Source of the DNA: Sinotaia quadrata
Lineage: Eukaryota; Mollusca; Gastropoda; Architaenioglossa; Viviparidae
Assembly (NCBI GenBank): GCA_028829895.1
Contig: CM054181.1
Coordinates: 48,004,759 to 48,068,758 of the forward strand
Length of the DNA stretch: 64,000 nucleotides
Direction of reading: 5' to 3'
The notes beneath the pieces were generated by a model. The model searched no databases. It had not been told where the DNA came from and saw nothing but the letters and a program-made list of their open reading frames with translations. Shown piece by piece: positions 1 to 12,075 of this stretch (its first letter is position 1; every line of letters begins with the position of its first letter). The position numbers and the translations under genes are program-made.

Positions 1-529
1 GGAAGCAATACTACACCTTTAATAATCTTGAAATTTAAAATAATACGGTATTAACATTAAAATTGTTACCGGGTTTTAAATGTTAAATTACTGGATTTAA
101 ACTTACGGGGGTAGGCCTAAGGTAGGTGAAGACAATAAAGACTTCGATAAATATCTGCACATGCGAAACAAAAATGTATTTATAAGCACGTGGCACCAAA
201 CGAAATATGTATGGTTTCCTGATTTAAAAACAAAACAACACCAATAAAAGGAACAAGGCCACCTTTGACACCACTACAGAAACTATGTCTTTGATTGGAA
301 GTGAAAACGACGGTGTTGGCTTGGGCAGACATTCACGTGCAGGCTTTCTAAGTTGATTCCAAAACATTGATTTTGTCATTTCCACATGCACACGGCTGCG
401 ACCCACAAAACCATTATCATACAATGGAGAATCATTGCCCAAGACACCCGCAATATTGCCTTTGTCGTGCCTAATGTATTTCTTTCATTATACCGATACA
501 CGCATATGCGATTCAGAGAGCAGAGAGCA

Positions 530-533
<4 letters not shown>
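1..533. other. No gene seen
   Basis: AT-rich noncoding-looking DNA. A 72-aa minus-strand frame (224-442) and a 60-aa plus frame running into the GA repeat have no recognisable features. Confidence 0.5.
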
Positions 534-568
<35 letters not shown>

Positions 569-866
569 GCGTTAGAAAGAGTGAGAGTCAGAGTGAGATA
601 GTCAGAGAGTGAGAGTCAGAGTGAGTGAGTGAGAGTGAATGAGAGTGAGAGAGAGTGAAAGAGGTGAATAAGAGAGTGAGAGAGTGAGAGTCAGTGAGAG
701 AGAGAGTGAGTGAGGGAGGGAGGGAAAGAGAGAGTGAGTGAATGAGAGAGTGAGAGTGAATGAGAGAGAGTGAATGAAATAGTGAGAGAGTGAGAGTGAG
801 AGTGAATGAGATTGAGAGAGAGTGAGAGAGTGAATGAGTGAATGAGAGAGTGAGAGAGAGAGAGTG
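534..866. repeat. (GA)n microsatellite decaying into GAGAGTGA/GTGAATGA tract
   Basis: Pure GA at about 534-565, then 300 bp of interrupted GAGTGA-type units. It creates an Arg-Glu frame that is not a gene. Confidence 0.9.
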
Positions 867-1611
867 CGTGTTATGCGTGGGGAGGTGTAATGTTTACTAT
901 TAAAGACGAGTTTTAATCAGACCTGCAAATACTTAAATCTTGGATGGTTTGACAGCAGTTAAAATGCCGTGGGTACTATGTTTAAAAGTAAATAAAATTA
1001 TGCACAAGATGGGCGGGACTTTCCCCATGCACCAATACTATTGATCCATTAGAAGAAGTGGGGTGAGGACAATAGTGACTTGACCACGCTTAAAATCTCC
1101 ATTTCTACTAGTTTCACACAGCCAATCCTTGATTCTACTGATGCTATTTACTTTTTTTTTTTTTAATCAATGTAATAACCACGTGTTCTCTTTCCATTTC
1201 TTGTTGTGTGTTTGTCTATGTACCCGATAACAGGTCTGACTGTCTAACGACTTGACCAGAGTTACTGGACACTAGTTTTATAGCATGTTGTAACTCTCTT
1301 AATGTACATTGTTGCGTCATTCTCAGTCAATCTTATTCTCCATGCAAGCGTCAAAGTCGTCAACGATCTCTAGGGATGACGACAAGATTTCTTTGTCCAT
1401 TCTACTTGATCTCTCATCAACTTTGGACAGGACTAACCATGACATATTGATACATTGTCTCCAGCTTGAGTCTAGCGTTATGGGCACTCAGAAGTATAAG
1501 GGTTGTTTGATGGACAACGGTTCTCAAATGTACAATTTTTAAGTATACAGCAGAAATGCATTGCAGAGTTTTGGTCAAGGAGGACGTGTCACGAGTTCCA
1601 GTTGCACGATT
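867..1611. other. No gene seen
   Basis: Noncoding-looking. Two overlapping antiparallel frames of about 77 aa (1309-1542 plus, 1417-1653 minus) carry no recognisable motif. Confidence 0.5.
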
Positions 1612-1844
1612 ATGACCCAAAGCCATGCAAATTACTTCAGAAAGCAATAACAACTATTTACTTTCATCCATGACCCAAAGACATGCAAATTACTTCAGAA
1701 AGCAATAACAACTATTTACTTTCATCCATGACCCAAAGACATGCAAATTACTTCAGAAAGCAATAACAACTATTTATTTTCATCCATGACCCAAAGCCAT
1801 GCAAATTACTTCAGAAAGCAATAACAACTATTTATTTTCATCCA
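1612..1844 (+). repeat. 58-bp tandem repeat, 4 copies, each with an ATGCAAAT octamer
   Basis: Units begin ATGACCCAAAG at 1612, 1670, 1728 and 1786, exactly 58 bp apart and nearly identical. Each contains ATGCAAAT, the consensus octamer bound by POU-domain (Oct) factors. The binding role is inference; the spacing and motif are seen directly. Confidence 0.95.
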
Positions 1845-1932
1845 CAATCAATTACAATCAGCGAAAATCTCCTTAAACAACTCAGCTCAACGTCAGGAAA
1901 TCAAACGCGTTTGCACGCAATACGTTAAATGT

Positions 1933-2020
1933 ATGCGTGTATGTGCGTGTGTATGTACGTATGTCCGGTTGTGCGTGTGTGTGTGTACGCATATCCGGTT
2001 GTGCGTGTGTGCGTGTGAGG
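1933..2020. repeat. Imperfect (GT)n microsatellite
   Basis: GTGTGTGCGTGTATGTACG-type sequence interrupted by two TCCGGTTGTGCG segments. Confidence 0.85.
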
Positions 2021-3019
2021 GAGAGAGGCGCTCACGAAGGATCTCGTTATTGATGACGCTCATAACAGGGGTGGAGATGGTTTCGTTCAGAATTATAGAT
2101 GTCCTCTATTTTATGAAAGTTGGGGTTAAACTAAAACTTTTCTTTAAACTCCTTCACATTCATTGAGAAATAGGTAACTTGCACTTTTAGACAGTATTCT
2201 CTCATTTCACAAAAATATTTAAATGCAGGCCAATTAGTGTATTTCTCAGTTAAGACGGACACAGAATGGCTCTTCACTTTATCCTCCGAGAGCATAAACA
2301 ATATTTAGATTTTATTTTAAACAGCACTGCTATTTGTACTCATCCGACTTTCTTCATTTTAATTGTCATGCCAACTGTGAGAGCATCAAAAAGTTCAACA
2401 CATAATGTTACTAGTAGACAACTCCTATTTAAGTTAGGGTTTCCCACCCGCTACTGACTCTCGCTGGTTTCATGACCACTCTCTTGAAGATATGTGATAA
2501 GGCCCCTCTTTGGGGCTTTCATAATGTTCTGAGGAAATCGAGTTCCCTCCAGATATCCAGGGCCGAGATGTCGTAAGGTGAAAGGCCCCGCACAAACTCC
2601 GGAGAGGAAAAGGACATAAAAATAAGAAACACAAGACACCCACTATCCCGCACTGAGCATTGCAGACTCCATCGCGTATATGTCTTGCTCCCGTTAGTCT
2701 TGACCTCTTACCTCTGACCCTTGCCTTATTAATTTATCCCTTCATAAGCTTTCTGATTAACATATAGCGCTCTTGTCTCACTTGAGACATATGTCATTAT
2801 GAGCACGTGTCCTTGGTTTGTATTCTCTCTCCTCCTCTCGGCATTACATCTGTATCAGTGGCGTAACTACTGTCCCTGCAGCCCCCCCCCCCTTCTTGGG
2901 GCTTTCAACAGAAAGGTCCTAATATTTGCTCCTTTCAAACGAAAATTGTTCTTGGCATTTTAAAAATATACATTTGTTCATGTTTTCAAAGGGTGCACGG
3001 CAAATTGATTCTCTATGGA

Positions 3020-3020
<1 letters not shown>
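2021..3020. other. No gene seen; possible transposon fragment near 2855-2910
   Basis: TCAGTGGCGTAACTAC at about 2857 followed by a C run and CTTGGGGCTTTCAAC resembles a motif common in animal transposon remnants. GGGGCTTTCA also occurs at 2512. Identity is not established, and no coding frame is supported. Confidence 0.3.

Positions 3021-3081
<61 letters not shown>
3021..3081. repeat. (GA)n microsatellite
   Basis: About 60 bp of pure GA; a shorter (CT)n lies at about 3236-3253. Confidence 0.95.
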
Positions 3082-3082
<1 letters not shown>

Positions 3083-3974
3083 AGGCATCTCTGCTCCCAT
3101 TTCTTACTGCGCACTGAAGCGTGCAGTTACTTGTAATGTCTGGACACAAATTATCGACTTTTCTCACAGGGGATATAAACGTTTTCTCCTCTATTTCCTC
3201 TTCAGGTACTGGTGCTGATAATATAATTTTATAATTCTCTCTCTCTCTCTCTCTTTCTTTCGTCCAATCATCCAAACAATCCAAAGTTTCATTTGTTTTG
3301 AACGACATTTTTGATTTAATAACTTTTGAAATAAACAGCCATGCAAGTCATGTTGTCTTCGGACATTGCCGGACATCGTGTTGTATGAAAGTGAATCATT
3401 GTCAATCACGCTGACTCAGTGCTTCATGCTGTGCTGCACCCAGTTCAATAACTGTCTTTCCAAGCATTTCCTGTCATGCAGCTGGTCGTAGTGCCAGTCA
3501 CGCTTGGTTTACATCACGTCTCACTTTACGTGACTTAGCGTGCTCTGGGAGATAAATACGACAAAAGTAAGAAAGTGTGCCGTACTATTTACTGAAATAG
3601 CAAAAATTGCATCCCTCCTCCCACTCATTCTCGATTGATCAAAAGCATATTCTTAGAAAAATCTTCGCAAAATATAGCTTGGGCTTCCAACCAATGCGAA
3701 ACGGTTTCCAGACGCCGGCAATTTTTGAAGAATTTTCTCCACATCACTTGCTCTGACGATCGACCAGTTAGTAAGTAAGTCTGCTAAAACAGGAAAATAC
3801 ACTGCATCTCGATCGAGATAAAGTATTTCATTTCGTCTTGTGGGCGGTTAGTTTTTGACCGTTTAGCACAGAAAACAACCGTGAGTACGTAAAATGTAGA
3901 ACATTTAACCTTTTCATTCCTTTCCGTCAAAAGAAATAAGAAAAAATAAAAGTTGCGGTATTTGTTACGCTTCC
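3082..3974. other. No gene seen
   Basis: Noncoding-looking DNA; the 129-aa minus frame overlapping 2919-3308 is driven by the GA/CT repeats. Confidence 0.5.
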
Positions 3975-4464
3975 ATATCTTTATTCTGGTTACTCCACAG
4001 GCGACACAACATAAATTAATGTGTTCTGGTTAGTTTACAAGGCGATATAACATAAATTAATGTTTTGTTTACTTTACAGGCTGCACAGCTTAATTTGCGT
4101 GTTTTGGTTACTTTTACTGGCGACACAACATAAATATGTCCTGATTACTTTACATGCAACACAGCACAAATGTGTTGTGATTACTTTAAAAGCGACACAT
4201 CATTAATGTGTTCTAGTCACTTTACAGGCGACTCAACATACATTATTAATCTGTCCTGGTTACTATAGAGGCTGCACATAATTAGCGTGTCTTAGTTACT
4301 TTTATAGGCGACACAGCATAAATTTGACCTGCTTCCTTTACAGTTGGCACAGTAAATGGGCCCTGGTTACTTTACAGGTGAGTAGCATTAATATTGTTTG
4401 GTTACTTTACAGGCGTCACAGCATACACGTGTCATGGTTATTTTTTAGGAAACGAGCATACATG
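3975..4464 (+). repeat. Degenerate tandem array, units about 36-44 bp
   Basis: Roughly a dozen diverged units of the type GGTTACTTTACAGGCGACAC followed by AACATAAAT and TGTG. It grades into the regular 36-bp array downstream and shares the sequence order GTGT-CCTGGTTA-TTT-AGG-GACGCAGC. Confidence 0.85.
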
Positions 4465-4854
4465 TGTCCTGGTTAATTTTTAGGAGATGCAGCTTACAGG
4501 TGTCCTGGTTTATATTTAGGAGATGCAGCTTACATGTGTCCTGGTTTATATTTAGGAGATACAGCTTACATGTGTCCTGGTTTATATTTAGGAGATGCAG
4601 CATACATGTGTCCTGGTTTATATTTAGGAGATGCAGCTTACATTTGTCCTGGTTTATATTTAGGAGATGCAGCTTACATGTGTCCTGGTTTATTTTTAGG
4701 AGATGCAGCATACATGTGTCCTGGTTTATATTTAGGAGATGCAGCTTACATTTGTCCTGGTTTATATTTAGGAGATGCAGCTTACATGTGTCCTGGTTTA
4801 TATTTAGGAGATGCAGCTTACGTGTGTCCTGGTTAATTTCCAGGAGAGGCAGCA
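4465..4854 (+). repeat. Homogeneous 36-bp tandem array, about 10.8 copies
   Basis: TGTCCTGG recurs from 4465 to 4825 at exactly 36-bp steps; units differ by a few substitutions. Because 36 is a multiple of three and the unit lacks stops in several frames, long frames appear on both strands (for example 4445-4873 minus). These are repeat artefacts. Confidence 0.95.
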
Positions 4855-5459
4855 GGTTATTGCTATTGCTCAATGCCTAAGTAATTTGCATGTTAACGTC
4901 CATACAAGGCCGACATATTTTTATGTCTAATAAAACCGAGGTAAGAATTACTACATTGCACGGTTGGATGGATCGTGTGATACCTGTGGGCACCCTTCAC
5001 TCGTTACTTTTTATTATTTTTTAATTAACAACACATAACTAATTACCGGTGATCGAGAATCGTTATTAATAATTCTATCAATATGACCAACATGTATCTC
5101 ACTTGGCAGATTATAAGGGTGTCGTAAAACTCTGCTCTTTACAAAATAATAAGATAGACGTTTTACTGAGGCATAATGATTTTGCGGGTGGAAGCTTCTT
5201 ACTAAATGAGTAATAAAGATCCGCCTTAATTTATATTTAACGAGCCCCCATCCACCCACTCTCTCTCTAAAGTATGGTTATCAATATGTGTAAGAAGGTA
5301 AATATCGAGTTGAGAATATGTTAGAAATTGATGGTTCAATGCAAACCAGTTCTAACTCGGTTATCCAATGGTTATGATTTGCGAGAAGAAGACTAGCCAA
5401 TGGGCTGAGATCAAACGTTTACATGCTGTAGAGAATTATGTTGTCTAATTACTTGAATT
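4855..5459. other. No gene seen
   Basis: AT-rich. An 81-aa minus frame (5014-5259) has no recognisable motif. Confidence 0.5.
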
Positions 5460-5990
5460 TGGTGTGGCTAGAAGTCCGATCATGAAAGGTGGATGTTAGC
5501 TTAATGGTGAGTTAAATGACTGACTGAGAGAGAATTGACTTGGAAATATTTCATGCAGTTTGCTACTGATGTGTTACAATTGCATTTACGTAGAGATGTA
5601 TTGTATGAGTAGGCAATTATTTCTACAAATTATGAATTATGATGCTTATATGTAGTATGCTAAACACTGACATTGTTTCTAGTGAATCTGCTCATAAAAC
5701 TATTATACTGTTTTTATTATGCTGTATGTGTGTATCAGCTAATAAATATTGTAGCAGAAAACTGTAAGTTGATTTTTGAATGTAAGAAAAAATGGATTTA
5801 TCTTCTCCTTTAGTAAGAATTTACCACCTATATTGTGTGATGGTAAATGTTTGTCTTTAATATTTTGGAAGAGAGAAAGCATTTACAGCGTCCGCATATC
5901 CGCCAAGTGAGAGAGATGAGTGGTGTCTGCAGGAGAATTATTAATAACATAAACTAAGATTCTCATCAATTGTGATTAGTTATAAATGAT
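5460..5990 (-). repeat. Dispersed repeat family X, copy A
   Basis: On the minus strand, the order GATGAGAATCTTA, CTCTCTCACTTGGCGGATAT, AGGAGAAGATAAATCC, ACAGCATAATA, TTCACTAGAAAC, CATCTCTACGTAAA, TTAACTCACCATTAAGCTAAC matches segments of copy C (24785-34320) in the same order. This copy is uninterrupted at the point where copy C is split by the retrotransposon. No coding capacity, poly(A) tail or terminal repeat is evident, so the class is unknown; a nonautonomous element is likely. Copy boundaries are approximate. Confidence 0.75.
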
Positions 5991-6654
5991 TAATAATTAG
6001 TAATAATTGCAACCATTAAATAGGTAGAATCGGCATCAAACACACACACACACATATATGAGAGTGGAGTTTTGGAGAAATAATTAATGCCAATATACAT
6101 AACATTTTCAATGATGACAGCTGTTGCTGGCACATGTTCACAATCATGTGGTTTGCAATGAGTCACTCTCTTTTTTATTAGGCAATGGTCCAACGTACCC
6201 CTTTTAGGCACGTTACACAACTGTCCCAGAATCTTCGATGTGCTCGCAAAGCACACCATATAGAATAGTCCAGACTTCACATGCACTAGTACAGTACATC
6301 ACGCAGAGCGTTATAGAATCTTCGTGAACACTACTCAGCACACCAAGAGGAATGTTCGAGAAACTTTCAAGAATTCTCGAGACAAAACTCAAGCCTCAAT
6401 TTTCACCGTTTTGTCTCTCAAATAGAATTCACTGGAATCAACTTACAGCAAAATGTTTACTAATAAATCAACAACAACGATGGATTCACACACCAACCTA
6501 ATCTGGTAGAGTACAATAGTCACTGTAGTCTGAAGCAGTACAAGACTACGAAATAAAAATAGAATGTTGTGCTCCTTTCTGCAAAAGTCAAATGAAGGCA
6601 GTGCTACATTTCAGGTATATTTCATCTCTAGACTCCTTTCTCTCTCACACGCAT
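5991..6654. other. Spacer between inverted family X copies A and B
   Basis: Noncoding-looking, with a short (CA)n at about 6041-6053. A 98-aa minus frame (5990-6286) has no recognised domain. Whether this is part of family X is not clear. Confidence 0.45.
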
Positions 6655-6930
6655 TCTCAACTTACAAATCCTGCAACAATATTCATTAGCCTGATACACA
6701 TGCAGCATAAGAAATTTAGCATCGATCAAAATTCAACAATACAATGTACAATGTAATCAAAGTAGTGAATATAGAAATAATGGATCAATTACATAAAGAA
6801 TTCTCCAATTCGAATTATAATAGATACTAGCAAACATGTACAAAATATTTCCAAGTCCATTCTTTCTTTATCAATCAGTTAACTTACCATAAGCTAACGA
6901 TCACCTTTATGACCGAACTGGAGTTATGTC
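6655..6930 (+). repeat. Dispersed repeat family X, copy B (diverged, partial)
   Basis: Shares CAACTTACA, CCTGCAAC, TATTCATTAGCCTGATACAC, GCAGCATAA, AAATATTTCCAAGTC and ATCAGTTAACTTACCATAAG in the same order as copies A and C. The middle part is more diverged. It lies in the opposite orientation to copy A, about 660 bp away. Ends are approximate. Confidence 0.65.
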
Positions 6931-7724
6931 AAAATCAAAGTGATTAGAATATAGGACGTTTTTCAACAAAATAACTTTCGATCCATCCCCATTGGATGAA
7001 GTTGTTACGAACAAGTGTGAGACTATTAGTCACAAAAATACTCACCCGCTTGGAACTAGTCTGGATTGCATCAGCAAGTCCCAGCATATTCTTTACATGA
7101 GTTGTTTACTCCAACTCTGACACTTACAAAAGAAATACCATCATAAGCGGTGCTCAAGGTCGGGTCATATTAACTTAAAACAAATTAGTTAACAATTAAG
7201 TTTAGAAATAGGGACAGGTAAATTTACTCTGCCACAGAGAAGTTCGTACATTCAGTGAAAGTGTACCAAATAAATTCAACACATAGTAACAGCTACTCTA
7301 TAACAAATTTATTTACATGCCAAAATGTCCACCAAAACATAAGCAGTTTATAAGATAAAACAATGCTTTAAATAATGAAATTCTCGAGCACATGTAAGAG
7401 CAACGTTAGTAATTGAATGGTAAAAATATGTATGATTAATCCTTTCTAGACAAGGTTGGCCAATCACGTGATTTCTTCGAAAGCCTGAAGTATAAATATG
7501 TCATTAGCTTACATCCCTTTAAACACTTGTCGGAACTTGACTAAACAAGGGGGTGAGGTGGGGGAACTCTACTGGTCATCTAGTTTCGCTGGCCCATAGA
7601 TGTTATGCACCGAACCACTATTCAAGTTAGTACATTTTTAACGCGTAAACGATGACGTTATAAGAGCTTCGCATTAATGCACAGACGACAATGGACATAG
7701 CCAACATGGCAGGCAGCTGCTTTG
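6931..7724. other. No gene seen
   Basis: AT-rich, no frame longer than about 60 codons and no repeat recognised. Confidence 0.5.
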
Positions 7725-7910
7725 TTAAACCAACTATCATCAGAAACTTTATTAACACCAACTATCATCAGAAACGTTATTAACACCATCATAAACTTTA
7801 TTAACACCAGCTATCATCAAAAGCTTTGTTAACACCATCATCAGAAACTTTGTTAAACCCATCATCAGAAGCTTTGTTAACACCATCATCAGAAACTTTC
7901 ATCGAGCGTC
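7725..7910 (+). repeat. Short-unit minisatellite, 24-30-bp units
   Basis: ATCATCAGAAACTTTGTTAACACC-type units repeated about seven times with variable length (ACTTTATT, ACGTTATT, GCTTTGTT variants). Confidence 0.85.
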
Positions 7911-8039
7911 ATGTTACACAGCACTATTCCCAACCGGACTGGAATTTATTGCAGGAAAAACAGCACCACCTCACTCATATTGTTATATTTTATTGATCAA
8001 TACATATAAATATGTAGTATGAAACATATTCTGAAGTAA

Positions 8040-8312
8040 ATGACTGCACTTTGTTTAGCTATAACTTCTACAATTCAGTTTGAAAATAAAACAGTAAAGG
8101 TGGTCTCCCGCTCACACAATCTTTCGCTCGACGGGAAAAAAATGTTCTCACAAAGAATTTTACCACGTTCAGCGAACGAGCGCGTGCCGAAGAAATTTCT
8201 GCCGCTACTCTCTGACTGCAGCATCTTGGGCACGTACACAACTTGCTGCGCGAGCGACGGCAAGGAGAGAAAATTGCGCATTATCGCGCCAACCTAACCG
8301 CGCGAAATTTTC

Positions 8313-8344
<32 letters not shown>

Positions 8345-8640
8345 TGATGGAGGTGCGTTGGGGACCCGTCACTGTTTACTGAGAACTCCGACAACTCTTG
8401 TGGGAAAATGTTCGGGTTACAACTTGCCTAATGCGTACGACAATTTGAGATCTCGCTCCATGCTGATTTACGGATCAACGAGAGAACACTGCGGCTAGTC
8501 TCACAGTGGACAATGCTTCCAGAAAAAAGAAACGTCAGCGCCGGCAGAAAGATGAACTCGAAGAAAGGAGAAAATAACCCGGTCCTGTCTATAGATGTGA
8601 GCGGACGAAACTCACCTGATTTCTTGAAGACCTTTTAAAA
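8040..8640. promoter_or_regulatory. CpG-richer segment, possible promoter or first-exon region
   Basis: About 8100-8300 and 8400-8620 contain many CpGs (GCGAACGAGCGCGTGCCG, GCGCGAGCGACGG, ATCGCGCC, CAGCGCCGGC) against an AT-rich background, split by a (GT)n tract at 8315-8344. Frames of 85 aa (plus) and 68 aa (minus) overlap here, neither recognised. A regulatory role is only a guess from composition. Confidence 0.25.
8315..8344. repeat. (GT)n microsatellite
   Basis: Uninterrupted GT, about 14 units. Confidence 0.9.
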
Positions 8641-9784
8641 TGAACTATCTTTCACGTTTTAACACAACAACTGATGAGGTGGACAGCGTTTTATAAAAAA
8701 TGGCATGACTAGTGTCGAATCTCAGGTCAAAACTAACGGCCTCGGTTTCATTTGTTTTAGATTGCAGTCATAATGATCTTGCAGTTAAAGGGTCTGCTTA
8801 TCAAACGATATGCGCATAATTGCCTTTATTGTTGTAGTTGTGTGAACTCTGATTAAAAATTGGGGTTGTGTTACTTTCAAATAGATTTTCCGATAGATAA
8901 TATATACCACTGATAAAAAGAAATGATAACACACCCTAAGGATATTAATATTTTAAAAAATATATATTATTAACAACATGAATAGTACATTTTAAGTGAT
9001 AAATTACTATGGCAACTACGTTAAACTAACGTTGTCAACACGCAAACTTTAAATAACAAACAGCACTCACTTCTGTGTCCCTGAAAAATCAACAAAATTC
9101 TGTACAAACTCAGAATTTCATTATCTCAGTATGGAAGGACTTGGCTGACACCAAATACGTTGTAGATTAGGATAGTCATACACACTGATAACTAGTGTGT
9201 GTTGTGTGGTTCGTTGTACATTTAAGGGAAACAACTCTCTCAGTTAACATTTGCCAAGACTACTAATTATAGTGACACTAGTGGTGAAACATAGTGAGAG
9301 TGTCCTAGAAAAGCCCAAGCTTACATTTTAAGTGAAAAGGGAAACTGAATGAAGAAATATCAATTAATTGGAAAAGAAAAAAAGATGTATATTTTTTATT
9401 AATGAACAAGAGAAATACCACTAGCCATGCTCAAGTCACAGTGGTGTTCCTAGAGGCCAGTCGAACTATTGGGGATTTAACTAGATCCTGGAGAGAATAT
9501 TCAATCTCTATGGTAAGCTGTTGCACATTTTTTATTATATATTCTCATATAAACAGATTTTTAAAAATGAGGTTCACAAAATACACCTTACTTTCAAGAC
9601 CCTTTAAATTGCTGTTCAGTTTCTGAAAATGTTTACTGTTTCAATAGCAGCTTTTACTTCTAACATGTATTGCTTCTTTTATTATTTACTTTTTTGTCAC
9701 GATGACTGTTTCTTACGTCACTCACTTGTCTCAGCTCTTACACTACCATACGCAAATACCCTACTCATGTAAACAAGCACGCAT
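8641..9784. other. No gene seen
   Basis: AT-rich; a 74-aa plus frame at 9402-9626 is not recognised. Confidence 0.5.
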
Positions 9785-9943
9785 CTATCTCTCCCTCCCT
9801 CCCTCTTTCTAGTTCTCTCCACCAATTCCTTCCTTCCTTTCTCCCTTCCTCCACCATCTATCCATCCACCTTTCTCTTTTTCTCAATCCATCAATCCATC
9901 CATCCATCCATCCGTCCGTCCGTGTGTGTGTGTCTCTCTCTGC

Positions 9944-10035
<92 letters not shown>
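9785..10035. repeat. CT-rich tract, (TCCA)n and (TATC)n microsatellite
   Basis: TC-rich low-complexity sequence, then TCCA units near 9893-9915, then about 90 bp of pure TATC (9944-10035). The Ile-Tyr-Leu-Ser frame across it is an artefact. Confidence 0.95.
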
Positions 10036-11271
10036 AAAAAAAATATTTACTTGTTTATAACTTCCCAAATCAATTACATTCAATTTATTTATATTTACAA
10101 TTTACAAAAGGTTAATCATTTAAAAAATATTATAAATTCCTTGTGTGTTGTCAACAAATTGTGTTTATTTTTACAAGGGATTAAGATTAGTATCTTCTTG
10201 ACATAAAATTTATATTTAAATATTTAATTTACCCCGTTTGTCGGTTTGTCTGCTTTCTTTAAGGCATAGAATGTAATATCAAATAACACATTATTCATGT
10301 ATTCACATATCTAACTATTCATTTAAACATTCATTTATAGGTTCACCCAGTCAATCATCTTTTCTTTATATAATTAAACATTACTCAAGATTTTAATTAT
10401 CTAATAATTCTTTCCATATTATTAAAAAAATCTTATGTTACGAATAATTCCTTTCTCTCTTGTTAATTAGCGGTCACTTGATCGAAATACCACACAACTA
10501 GATTTTACTTTAAAACTTCGAAAGAAATACTGTCTCTCATTCACAGCCCTCATATCAGCTCTTCACAAAAGACATTCGCAATCATACACTCACCCACCCT
10601 CAAACGAACGCATCTAGACTTACAGATATACACAGAGTACAAGATGTAAACATTGATGTAACTCTGCCAAGAGCAAAAATAAGAAAGATAGAAGAAAAAC
10701 AAGAAGAAAAACAAGAAATGCAATTATGCATGATCTCCTGGTTTCGTTCTTAGAAAATGTTGAGAACCTAACCAATACAAAGTTGAACGTTTTGTAAATA
10801 TTTGCTCAAGTTTGTGAACGGAAAACCCACTTCAAGCCAATTAACCGCATGCCGGATAAGTAAATTGTATATATGAATACTTCCATAAATTACATTATTT
10901 AGAAACTGGAAAATAAAAATGCATCTTCTGCACATTCAAACATGCATTAATTAGTTAATTAGTTTAATTAATCGTGAATAGCTTTGTACGATTTCCAAGT
11001 GGGTAGTTTGTTGGATTATATCAGAGGATCTCGTAGAGTCCCGTTTAAACGTGACTGAAGTCACGTATCTTCCTCATCTTATTTATATCTCATGTCGAGT
11101 TCGAGTCTTTAAGACAATAAGAACAACACTCCGCCATCACCAGATTCTCGTCAAACTTCCTTACCTCATTCTGATACCATGGAAACGCATTTAAAGGCGC
11201 AATGCTCACAACTTTCCTCGGTTGCGTAAATATTCACCTGCAGTATTTATTAAGCAATCCAAATTCAAGTG
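10036..11271. other. No gene seen; an 18-bp palindrome at 11049-11066
   Basis: Noncoding-looking AT-rich DNA. ACGTGACT-GA-AGTCACGT at 11049-11066 is a perfect 8-bp inverted repeat with a 2-bp centre. Confidence 0.5.
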
Positions 11272-11350
11272 GATAGATAGATAAATAGATAGATAGACAG
11301 ATAGATAGATAGATTGATTGATTGATTGATAGATAGAAAGATAAATAGAT
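11272..11350. repeat. (GATA)n / (GATT)n microsatellite
   Basis: Imperfect GATA units with a GATT block in the middle. Confidence 0.9.
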
Positions 11351-12075
11351 TGTAAACTCGGTTATTCTTGACACGAAGTGAATGCTGCACATCATCCTGA
11401 ACTTAGCTCTTGACGTCATCACTCTTTGTATCAAGCAGTCTATTTAATTATGTTACGTAAAACGGACTACAGAAACCTCTCAAATACTCTTACGAAATAA
11501 TAACGCCCCTACATACTGCCTTCCGTTTCCATTTCCAAACATATGGTTGAATGTGCCTACGGAGTGGACCCTTAAGCAGTTATTTACTTCAGTGTCTTCA
11601 AATTAGTTGCCAGTTTAGAATTTGTGTATTCTATTTGACAGCAGGCAATATTACCCATTATGAAAGAAAATAAATCCAACCCCACCCTCCACAAGCTAAA
11701 AGAAAAAAAAATATATATATATATAAAACCATCACCCTTCTATCTTCTCTGGACCAGCGCGAAAGCGGCGGAAGCCGAAAGCGCCCCCTACACTAGCAAG
11801 CAAGCATCTTCTCTGGTTGTGAGCCACTTCCACTGCAAGAAGGGAGACCGCTCATCATCCAATCACGCTTAGCCATCCCCTCAACTCCAGTTTCACTCAT
11901 GCTTCTCTCACGACTGCAGAACCCTCCAAAATGTCTTGTAGTCGTCATCTGCGAAATCAGATTTGTAGATTGATTATGTCGTTATGTACATCCTCGTGTT
12001 CACATCTTGAAATTATTTAAATCATACTACACACTGTCTAGCACAACCAATACTGTCCGCACAACTAGCAAAAAT
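11351..12075. other. No gene seen; TGACGTCA at 11411-11418
   Basis: A 70-aa plus frame at 11660-11872 has no recognised motif; a short A/TA tract lies near 11702-11725. Confidence 0.5.

Noticed and set aside
1612..1844. CRISPR-like array
   Set aside because: This and the other arrays are direct head-to-tail tandem repeats without unique spacers, in a eukaryotic context.
4445..4880. Proteins of 100-142 aa with 12-residue repeats on both strands
   Set aside because: A 36-bp tandem unit without stops opens frames on both strands; there is no start context, splice signal or nonrepetitive part.
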